DNA from: Erysipelotrichaceae bacterium
Lineage (GTDB): Bacteria > Bacillota_I > Bacilli_A > Erysipelotrichales > Erysipelotrichaceae
NCBI GenBank assembly: GCA_024709285.1
Contig: JANJWY010000132.1
Coordinates: 1 to 6,815 of the forward strand
DNA length: 6,815 bases
Direction: 5' to 3'
Shown: positions 1 through 4,504 of the stretch, piece after piece
Numbering within the stretch: position 1 is the first letter of the stretch
Layout of the letters: every line of letters begins with the position of its first letter
Notes under the pieces: generated by a model
Databases searched by the model: none
Told to the model about the DNA's origin: nothing
Seen by the model: the letters and a program-made list of their open reading frames with translations, nothing else
Made by a program: the position numbers and the translations under genes

Positions 1-74
1 TTAAACAAAACGAAGCCACCCAACATGATAGTCAGCATTGAAACGATTATTCCAAGCACACTTTTGAGTTTCAT
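1..74 (-). CDS. Small membrane protein, N-terminal fragment cut by window edge
   Basis: Reading the minus strand from the ATG at 72-74 gives MKLKSVLGIIVSMLTIMLGG and then FVLF before the window ends, so only the first 24 residues are present. The pattern of two lysines followed by a long hydrophobic stretch is that of a membrane anchor or signal segment. A good ribosome binding site, AAAGGA, sits 7 bases upstream, which supports this as a real start. It begins 26 bases after the stop of the XRE regulator on the same strand and has no promoter of its own visible in the gap, so the two are probably co-transcribed. Small regulator plus small membrane protein pairs are common in Firmicutes. The function cannot be told from this fragment. 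Confidence 0.6.
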   Translation of the reverse strand, partial: MKLKSVLGIIVSMLTIMLGGFVLF

Positions 75-100
75 AAAGATTTCCTTTCTTTTAAAGCTAT

Positions 101-559
101 CTACAGTTTTTTAAGGATTTCTCTATCCAGATGTTCCTCAATCTCATTATAATCAAACGAAGCAATCCTTCTTCGGTTGTCTGGATCTAACAGTCGATAA
201 TGATGAGAAAGAATGTTCTGCTGAACAACATAGCCTTCTTTCTCGAGGACTGTCTTCCACCAGATTTTGCCACCCATCGTTCGAGGATATTTCACATCTA
301 CATCACTAAAAGCAATCGCCACAATAATATCCTCAACATCACCTCCAAGTGAGTTATTAATAATTGTACTGTTTGAAAATATGCTGGCCAAAGCAACCGC
401 ACCGGTCCAACCCAAAGAGCTACGCCCTTTCTCGATTTCTACGAGTGTCTTTTTGGAAAGTCCAAGCAAAGCTGCCATTTTGTCTTGATTAAGACCATAC
501 TCATTACGAATGAGCTTTACCTGTTGATCCATGATAAGTATAAATTGTGCTCTTTTCAT
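101..559 (-). CDS. XRE-family helix-turn-helix transcriptional regulator
   Basis: This 152-residue protein has an N-terminal XRE/Cro-type DNA-binding domain at about residues 11-60. The helix-turn-helix core is at 23-45, with LNQDKMAALLGLSKKTLVEI followed by EKG, the usual Q..A..LG.S..T....E.G pattern. The C-terminal part (about 75-152) is a small domain with a GGKIWW motif at 96-101 and HHYRLLDPD at 119-127. I recall this combination from a group of short Firmicutes regulators, but I know no ligand for it. The start at 559 is preferred over the in-frame ATG at 530-532 because it has an AAGGGG site 10 bases upstream while the internal one has none. It probably controls its own promoter through the dyads at 581-614, and probably also the small membrane-protein gene downstream. 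Confidence 0.88.
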   Translation of the reverse strand: MKRAQFILIMDQQVKLIRNEYGLNQDKMAALLGLSKKTLVEIEKGRSSLGWTGAVALASIFSNSTIINNSLGGDVEDIIVAIAFSDVDVKYPRTMGGKIWWKTVLEKEGYVVQQNILSHHYRLLDPDNRRRIASFDYNEIEEHLDREILKKL

Positions 560-580
560 ACTACATCTACCCCTTTTATA

Positions 581-594
581 GTGTAATTTTACAC
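581..594. promoter_or_regulatory. Operator-like inverted repeat over the -10 of the XRE gene
   Basis: GTGTAA-TT-TTACAC is a perfect 6-bp inverted repeat with a 2-bp centre. It covers the predicted -10 box of the regulator's promoter, the position expected for a repressor-binding site. That the XRE protein itself binds here is inference. Confidence 0.5.
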
Positions 595-614
595 CTTTTG
601 TGATAAAATTACAA
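586..614 (-). promoter_or_regulatory. Promoter of the XRE regulator gene
   Basis: On the minus strand a -35 box TTGTAA (609-614, 4 of 6 consensus) and a -10 box TAAAAT (586-591, 5 of 6) are separated by exactly 17 bases. The predicted transcript starts near 579, about 20 bases before the start codon. Both boxes are embedded in inverted repeats. Confidence 0.6.
598..614. promoter_or_regulatory. Second operator-like inverted repeat over the -35 of the XRE gene
   Basis: TTGTGAT-AAA-ATTACAA is an inverted repeat matching in 6 of 7 positions per arm. It includes the whole predicted -35 box. Its outer TTGT/ACAA arms resemble the GTGTAA/TTACAC arms of the neighbouring dyad, but the spacing between arms is longer. 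Confidence 0.4.
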
Positions 615-630
615 TATTCCTCTATTACAA

Positions 631-656
631 AAGCACTCCATAAGCATGAAGTGCTT
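631..656 (-). terminator. Weak terminator candidate after the RIC-like gene
   Basis: Downstream of the stop of the 679-981 gene, the minus strand reads AAGCACT, a 12-base loop, then AGTGCTT followed by TTGTAAT. The stem is 7 bp and the T-run is only four bases, so this would be a weak intrinsic terminator at best. It lies just upstream of the XRE promoter. Confidence 0.3.
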
Positions 657-678
657 CATTTCTGATTGAGGTTTGCCT

Positions 679-981
679 TTATTCTTTATACGCAGCACTT
701 AACTGACTGAGCATTTCATAAACAGCTTCATACGTTTCACAGACATCCTCAGGAATAGCATAGTTCTTCGTAATTTCCTTTAATTGAGAGAACTCTTCGA
801 GCAAATCCGGTTTCTCTACGTTTGATGCCTGAGTTTTCTGATAAATCGAATCGAACAGACGTCGAACCTTATGAAATTCCGGATGATGATCACCGTGAAC
901 CCGATCGACAACCGGAACATATTGAACTAACGTCGGAAATAGTTCATTTGATAAACGATGGAATCTTGATGAATCTGACAT
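679..981 (-). CDS. Small hemerythrin-like protein resembling iron-sulfur cluster repair (RIC) family
   Basis: This 100-residue protein is likely cytoplasmic and all-helical, with no signal peptide or membrane segment. The key stretch is VHGDHHPEFHKVRRLF (residues 28-43). It resembles the middle helix region of RIC di-iron proteins (ScdA, YtfE), which help restore iron-sulfur clusters damaged by nitric oxide or peroxide. H29, H33, E35 and H37 are candidate metal ligands. It lacks the N-terminal ScdA domain and the last His/Glu-rich helix of full-length RIC proteins (about 220 residues); I believe short stand-alone members exist in Firmicutes. The C-terminal half (60-100) is helical and histidine-free. 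The start is supported by a strong GGAGG site. It could instead be a helical protein of unrelated function, so the family call is moderate. Confidence 0.6.
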   Translation of the reverse strand: MSDSSRFHRLSNELFPTLVQYVPVVDRVHGDHHPEFHKVRRLFDSIYQKTQASNVEKPDLLEEFSQLKEITKNYAIPEDVCETYEAVYEMLSQLSAAYKE

Positions 982-1006
982 ATTTCTTCTCCTCCATAGA
1001 TAAGGT

Positions 1007-1021
1007 ATAGTTATTAACTAT
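1007..1021. promoter_or_regulatory. 15-bp palindrome in the leader of the RIC-like gene
   Basis: ATAGTTA-T-TAACTAT is a perfect 7-bp inverted repeat around one base. It lies between the candidate -10 box and the ribosome binding site of the RIC-like gene, where a bound repressor would block early transcription. The TAGTTA/TAACTA style is reminiscent of MarR-type operators, but the binding protein is unknown. Confidence 0.45.
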
Positions 1022-1027
1022 GCATCC

Positions 1028-1033
1028 ATTATA
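1028..1033 (-). promoter_or_regulatory. Candidate -10 box of the RIC-like gene
   Basis: A perfect TATAAT lies on the minus strand about 47 bases upstream of the start codon. At 17-bp spacing the -35 position reads AAGATA (1051-1056), a poor match, so the promoter may need an activator or be weak. The predicted transcript start falls at the edge of the palindrome at 1007-1021. Confidence 0.4.
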
Positions 1034-1091
1034 TTCCTACAGAAACACCGTATCTTTGATATAAGTCACATTTTCACCATAAATTTAGTTT

Positions 1092-1117
1092 CATAAAAAG
1101 AACCGCTTTAAGCGGCT
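1092..1117 (-). terminator. Intrinsic terminator of the DUF1295 gene
   Basis: On the minus strand, 20 bases after the stop codon, AGCCGCT-TAA-AGCGGTT forms a 7-bp stem with one G-T pair and is followed by CTTTTTATG. This is a standard Rho-independent terminator. Confidence 0.8.
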
Positions 1118-1136
1118 CATAATTATCAGATTTGAG

Positions 1137-2018
1137 TTATGCTTTCGGTTTGGTAAACGGAAAGATCATCGGAACACGTTGTGCATACTCAGCCCAACCG
1201 GCATATTTCTCCATGTTTTTTTCAAGAAGTGGCGTTGAGATTTTGATCAGCACTGCCGACATCACCAGAGGAGATAATACCAATATAAGATAATAAATCC
1301 AAGGAATGCTTCCGGTTAATAACAGACTGAAACCGGCGATGTAAATGCCATTCCAGATAAGAATCTCACCCAAGTAATTGGGATGGCGGGTAATCGACCA
1401 AAGACCTGTCTGAAGCAGTGAGCGAGTTTTCTTTTGAATGTGCTGACGCAACTGCTCATCACCGATGACTTCAAAGGCAAAGCCAACTATAGCCAAACCA
1501 AACCCGACGATGACCAATACTGCTTGGAAGCCTTCGAATACAAATGCATTGAACTTAATGATCGAATACGCTGCGGACCCTACCACGAAATTAATCAATC
1601 CTTGAATCATGAAAACACGAAAGAAAGCAGTAATGACAACGTTTTTACCCCACTCCTTACGCCATTGTGCATATCGGAAGTCTTCAGGTTTCCCGACATT
1701 ACGGTTAAACAGGCGGATGGAAAGACGTAATCCCCACAAAGTAATAAAACCGACTAACAAGTATGCTAACAGATTCGGTGATTCCGTTATAAGCAGGGAT
1801 GCCCATGCTCCAATAACAAAACCCAATCCCCAACCTATATCAACGATGGAATTGTTGTTAATGATCGTCGCAACTACGAAGATGCTGGTGAAGTATGCAA
1901 ACGTAATTCCCAACGGTATCAGTAAACCTTCTGTTCCCCAAGCCGTAAATCCCAACGTTGCCAAACCTATTGCTGCCAAAAGAAGCAGTCCGTAAATGAA
2001 AATTCGTTTAATGTCCAT
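1137..2018 (-). CDS. DUF1295 family membrane protein (steroid 5-alpha-reductase / ICMT-like fold)
   Basis: This 293-residue protein is rich in hydrophobic helices. Likely membrane segments are at about 5-25, 30-53, 60-77, 83-100, 128-155, 164-184, 218-237 and 240-262. The family signature is in the C-terminal half: GLWSITRHPNYLGEI (205-219, with H212, P213, N214 and E218) and GWAEYAQRVPMIFPF (274-288). NNNSIVDIGWG (54-64) is typical of the N-terminal half. The RHPNYxGE motif is shared with isoprenylcysteine methyltransferases and sterol reductases, where it belongs to the cofactor-binding region; the substrate of the bacterial proteins is not known to me. Length is normal. The start is supported by GGGAG 7 bases upstream. 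It has its own promoter and terminator, so it appears monocistronic. The family call is secure and the reaction is unknown. Confidence 0.9.
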   Translation of the reverse strand: MDIKRIFIYGLLLLAAIGLATLGFTAWGTEGLLIPLGITFAYFTSIFVVATIINNNSIVDIGWGLGFVIGAWASLLITESPNLLAYLLVGFITLWGLRLSIRLFNRNVGKPEDFRYAQWRKEWGKNVVITAFFRVFMIQGLINFVVGSAAYSIIKFNAFVFEGFQAVLVIVGFGLAIVGFAFEVIGDEQLRQHIQKKTRSLLQTGLWSITRHPNYLGEILIWNGIYIAGFSLLLTGSIPWIYYLILVLSPLVMSAVLIKISTPLLEKNMEKYAGWAEYAQRVPMIFPFTKPKA

Positions 2019-2044
2019 AGTAACTCTCCCAAATATCTATGTAT

Positions 2045-2073
2045 ATTATACCTAGTTCACATTTCACTTACAC
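2045..2073 (-). promoter_or_regulatory. Promoter of the DUF1295 gene
   Basis: The minus strand has a perfect -10 TATAAT (2045-2050) and, 17 bases upstream, a weak -35 GTGTAA (2068-2073, 3 of 6). The start codon is 26 bases downstream of the -10. The -35 and spacer hold three GTGWAA-type repeats on the minus strand: GTGTAA, GTGAAA and GTGAAC. Confidence 0.55.
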
Positions 2074-2317
2074 TATGAATGCATAAAAACGTATTTTAAG
2101 ATAATCTTTTAAAACATTAAGCTACACTTGATCTAGACACCAAATCTTTCTCTATGACCAATGCATGATTTTTGGAATGTAGAGTAGTCCTTATCCTTAA
2201 TGGAGTTTTAACTCAATTGCCTGATTCTGACTTCAATTGGATATCTTGTTACTCTTTAAAACGGAAAAATATGTTGATTTCGCATAAGAGACAGATGTGC
2301 ACGCGAGTTTTTAAGGG
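2074..2317. other. Intergenic stretch with no supported gene
   Basis: This AT-rich stretch lies between the divergent DUF1295 and GH17 genes. An open frame running from 2172 to 2378 starts at TTG, has no ribosome binding site, overlaps the GH17 promoter and has no recognisable domain, so I do not call it. The only regularities I see are TCAATTG repeated exactly 20 bp apart (2213-2219 and 2233-2239) and a short dyad GAGTT-TT-AACTC at 2203-2214. Confidence 0.5.
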
Positions 2318-2320
2318 CTA

Positions 2321-2329
2321 TGATATAAT
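2321..2329 (+). promoter_or_regulatory. Extended -10 promoter of the GH17 gene
   Basis: TGATATAAT contains a perfect -10 TATAAT (2324-2329) preceded by TG one base away, an extended -10 element. No convincing -35 box is found at 16-18 bp. The predicted start near 2336 leaves a leader of about 110 bases before the GH17 start codon. Confidence 0.6.
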
Positions 2330-2335
2330 GTTAAT

Positions 2336-2445
2336 AACATATATTGATGAGACATTCATCAGAATCTTGGGGACTTGAACATCGATCGTAAAGTCATGGA
2401 AGTCATATCGTTTAGTCAGTCAAGATTGATAAGAAAGGAACACGT
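2336..2445 (+). promoter_or_regulatory. Long, possibly structured 5' leader of the GH17 gene
   Basis: The leader holds a small hairpin GATGA-gacat-TCATC (2346-2360). A longer-range perfect 7-bp complement follows: AATCTTG at 2363-2369 with CAAGATT at 2421-2427. Inside that pair, GACTT (2372-2376) can pair with AAGTC (2391-2395). The outer stem ends just before the ribosome binding site (AAAGGA, 2434-2439). I cannot match this to a known riboswitch class, and the pairings are short enough that chance is possible. Confidence 0.3.
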
Positions 2446-3345
2446 ATGTTTCAATACAAACCAGCCATCTGTTATTCAGGTTATAGAAACGGGCAAAGCC
2501 CAATTAATCAAACTTATCCAAGTGACGCAGAGGTACTAGAAGATCTCGTTCTGCTTTCTAAGCATTTTGAATACATTCGCATGTATGACATTTCAAAGCA
2601 CGCAGAATCGGTTTTAAGGGTAATTACAGAACATCAATTACCTCTTAAGGTACTGCTCGGCGTAGAACCCAAAGGCGAGATTTCCAATCCAAACTGTCCT
2701 TGGGGAGGTGTTTACAGTGATGAAGAACTTCTGAAACACAAATCATTGAATATAGCTCAACTTGAACAGGTCGCATTGCTCGCAAATCGATATAAAGCCA
2801 TTGTGTTGGGGATTTCCATCGGAAATGAAAACACCGCGCATTGGCATCCGAATAAAATGAGTCCTGAGACGTTGGTAGAACATGCGAAATACTTGAAGTC
2901 TAAAACTGATTTACCTATCACGTTCTGTGAAGGTGCATACGAATGGCGGAATCAAGGTGTGGAGTTAGCGAAAATCGTCGACTTTGTTTCCATTCATGTT
3001 TATCCCTTATGGCAACGTGTTCCTTACTCAGAATCCGTTGAACTGACAATCAATCAGTATCATGAGACCAAAACCGCTTTTCCGGATAAACCGGTTATTT
3101 TTACTGAATTCGGATGGACTACCAGTGCGACTGAGAATATGGATATTACTGAAACAAACGAAGACTATCAAAAAGGCTATTTAGATCAAATGATTGCATG
3201 GTCTAGGAAGAATGAAGTCACTATGTTTATCTTTGAAGCTTTCGATGAACCCTGGAAAGGCGGAAATGATCCGCTGGAAGCTGAAAAACATTGGGGCATT
3301 TACGATGTTGATCGAAAAGGTAAGCCTTGGATCAGTCAACAATAA
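2446..3345 (+). CDS. Glycoside hydrolase family 17 protein (beta-1,3-glucanase-like)
   Basis: This 299-residue protein is about the size of a bare GH17 catalytic barrel. Recognisable pieces in order are ICYSGYRNGQ (8-17) near the N-terminus, GISIGNENT (122-130) with E128 as the likely acid/base, VDFVSIHVYPLW (178-189), VIFTEFGWTT (217-226) with E221 as the likely nucleophile, and FEAFDEPWKG (263-272). GH17 enzymes cleave or transfer beta-1,3-glucan chains with retention of configuration. There is no signal peptide or membrane anchor, so it probably acts in the cytoplasm on imported or endogenous oligosaccharides. No transporter or other sugar gene is adjacent. The ATG at 2446 has AAAGGA 6 bases upstream. 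It is monocistronic between its own promoter and the terminator shared with ssrA. The family is confident; substrate and direction (hydrolase or transglycosylase) are not. Confidence 0.88.
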   Translation: MFQYKPAICYSGYRNGQSPINQTYPSDAEVLEDLVLLSKHFEYIRMYDISKHAESVLRVITEHQLPLKVLLGVEPKGEISNPNCPWGGVYSDEELLKHKSLNIAQLEQVALLANRYKAIVLGISIGNENTAHWHPNKMSPETLVEHAKYLKSKTDLPITFCEGAYEWRNQGVELAKIVDFVSIHVYPLWQRVPYSESVELTINQYHETKTAFPDKPVIFTEFGWTTSATENMDITETNEDYQKGYLDQMIAWSRKNEVTMFIFEAFDEPWKGGNDPLEAEKHWGIYDVDRKGKPWISQQ

Positions 3346-3403
3346 ACACATCATCTTTATTTAACATCACAGTTATTTATAAATGACGAACAATACAAAA
3401 CAA

Positions 3404-3421
3404 AACCGCTTCTCAGCGGTT
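3404..3421. terminator. Bidirectional terminator between the GH17 gene and ssrA
   Basis: AACCGCT-tctc-AGCGGTT is a 7-bp stem with a 4-base loop. On the plus strand it is followed by AGTTTTTGC, serving the GH17 gene. On the minus strand it is followed by TTGTTTTG, serving ssrA, whose mature end is only 13 bases before the stem. The two genes converge on it. Confidence 0.8.
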
Positions 3422-3433
3422 AGTTTTTGCATT

Positions 3434-3783
3434 TGGTGGAGGTGAGGAGAATTGAACTCCTGTCCAAGAAGTGTCCCACATTCAGAGGTCTACAGTTTAT
3501 TCTATTTGCTTTTGATCAACCCTTAAGAAATAGACAAACAAGCGTTGATTTGCTCACTGGATTGTCGATGCAGCCTCGCTGAGCGAACTACTCTGCACTT
3601 ACCCATCGTTTCTGACGTCAGGGTATGGCCCAATGGGAAAGCCGTACCGGACGCGCTGATAGCTTGTTAGTTGCTAATTAAGCAGCGAAAGAAAGTCTGT
3701 TTCCAGTTATTTTTTTAGCCTTTAGGTAGCCACACCACTGCACCCTGAATCAAACGAAATCCTGTCGAAACCAAGACACCCCC
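3434..3783 (-). ncRNA. ssrA: Transfer-messenger RNA (tmRNA)
   Basis: The 350-nt RNA frees stalled ribosomes and adds a degradation tag. Its ends pair as a tRNA-like acceptor: 5' GGGGGTG (3777-3783) with CACCTCC before the discriminator A and an encoded CCA (3434-3436), one G-U pair included. The 5' part contains the typical TTTCGACAGG. The 3' part has a T-arm of AGGAG, TTCAATT and CTCCT. The tag frame runs from GCT at 3717-3719 to TAA at 3678-3680 and reads AKKITGNRLSFAA, ending in the hydrophobic-AA type recognised by proteases. It is a one-piece tmRNA of usual length, not a permuted form. It converges with the GH17 gene and diverges from lemA. Confidence 0.97.
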
Positions 3784-3795
3784 GTTTGCAAATGA

Positions 3796-3824
3796 ATTAT
3801 ACAACGAAAGCACAGAAATGACAA
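3796..3824 (-). promoter_or_regulatory. ssrA promoter
   Basis: On the minus strand a -35 TTGTCA (3819-3824, 5 of 6) and a perfect -10 TATAAT (3796-3801) are 17 bases apart. The -10 ends 12 bases before the mature 5' end, leaving a short precursor to be trimmed by RNase P. This is a strong constitutive sigma-A-type promoter. Confidence 0.85.
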
Positions 3825-3845
3825 GGATGTGCCCCATGTCATTAA

Positions 3846-3874
3846 TTGAGATTTATTACACAACGGTGTATAAT
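3846..3874 (+). promoter_or_regulatory. lemA promoter
   Basis: TTGAGA (3846-3851, 5 of 6) and a perfect TATAAT (3869-3874) are separated by 17 bases. The start codon used by lemA lies 30 bases after the -10. The spacer contains the dyad TACAC-aacg-GTGTA (3857-3870). The -35 boxes of this promoter and the divergent ssrA promoter are 21 bp apart. Confidence 0.85.
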
Positions 3875-3904
3875 GTACTCATATCAATACCAGGAGGTAC
3901 ACAT

Positions 3905-4459
3905 ATGGAATGGTTTTTTGGCTTATTAGCCATAGTCGTCGTCATCGGCCTTTGGCTTATGTCGGCATACAACGGATTTATTGCCTGGCGCAATAAAGTA
4001 GACGAAGCATTCTCCACCATGGATGTATATTTGGTCAAACGCTATGACTTGATCCCCAATTTGGTCGAAACTGTCAAAGGTTATGCCAAACACGAAAGCG
4101 AAACGCTTGAACGTGTCATTTCTGCCCGTAACAAAGCAGTTAATGCCTCAAATGTCGAAGACAAAGCTAAAGCTGAAGGTGAATTTGCCGGTGTCTTAGG
4201 TCGTTTATTTGCACTTGCGGAAGCCTATCCGGATCTAAAAGCAAATACTCAATTCTTGGATTTGCAGGCACAGTTAAGAGTATTGGAAGAAGACATTGCC
4301 AATGCCCGTAAGTTCTACAATGGTACGACCCGTCAGTACAACACGATGGTCGAATCATTCCCTAACAATATCGTAGCTAACTTATTCAAATTTATCAAAC
4401 GTCCGTTGTTTGAAGTAGAAGATGCTACCCAACGTCAAAACGTTAAAGTACAATTCTGA
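3905..4459 (+). CDS. lemA: LemA family protein
   Basis: This 184-residue protein has one N-terminal membrane segment (about 4-20) followed by a long helical domain. That domain has the LemA landmarks RYDLIPNLV (46-54), YPDLKANTQF (108-117), IANARKFYN (131-139) and MVESFPNNIVA (148-158). LemA proteins are small membrane-anchored proteins of unknown precise function, often encoded next to DUF2207 or TPM-domain membrane proteins, as here. The frame stays open upstream to 3818, but that region contains the lemA promoter. The ATG at 3905 has a perfect AGGAGG 7 bases upstream, so I take 3905 as the start. The stop is TGA, which argues against a mycoplasma code. It forms a pair with the DUF2207 gene 45 bases downstream. 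Length and motifs look intact. Confidence 0.95.
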   Translation: MEWFFGLLAIVVVIGLWLMSAYNGFIAWRNKVDEAFSTMDVYLVKRYDLIPNLVETVKGYAKHESETLERVISARNKAVNASNVEDKAKAEGEFAGVLGRLFALAEAYPDLKANTQFLDLQAQLRVLEEDIANARKFYNGTTRQYNTMVESFPNNIVANLFKFIKRPLFEVEDATQRQNVKVQF

Positions 4460-4462
4460 GTC

Positions 4463-4487
4463 AAAAGGGACATAAGTCCCTTTTTTT
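4463..4487 (+). terminator. Terminator-like hairpin between lemA and the DUF2207 gene
   Basis: AAAAGGGAC-ATAA-GTCCCTTTT is followed by further T residues to 4487. The 5-bp GC-containing core extends through A-T pairs to 9 bp. It begins 4 bases after the lemA stop and ends 5 bases before the AGGAGG-type site (AAGGAGG, 4492-4498) of the next gene. It probably acts as a partial terminator or processing site within the operon. Confidence 0.7.
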
Positions 4488-4504
4488 AACCAAGGAGGTA
4501 GCGG

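Noticed and set aside
530..559. Shorter XRE protein starting at the ATG at 530-532
   Set aside because: No Shine-Dalgarno sequence precedes it, whereas the start at 559 has AAGGGG at 10 bases.
822..1010. Plus-strand open frame opposite the RIC-like gene
   Set aside because: It overlaps the RIC-like gene and its leader palindrome and has no ribosome binding site or domain.
1434..1995. Plus-strand open frames inside the DUF1295 gene
   Set aside because: They are antisense to a gene with clear family motifs and look like translations of the wrong strand.
2172..2378. 68-codon open frame upstream of the GH17 gene
   Set aside because: It starts at TTG with no ribosome binding site, overlaps the GH17 promoter and shows no domain or coding-like composition.
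3434..3480. tRNA 3' end (T-arm plus CCA) that could suggest a separate tRNA gene
   Set aside because: Its acceptor strand pairs with the 5' GGGGGTG at 3777-3783, 350 bases away, so it belongs to the tmRNA.
3818..3904. Longer N-terminus for LemA from the ATG at 3818
   Set aside because: This part contains the lemA -35 and -10 boxes and lacks a ribosome binding site; the ATG at 3905 has a perfect AGGAGG and gives the normal LemA N-terminus.
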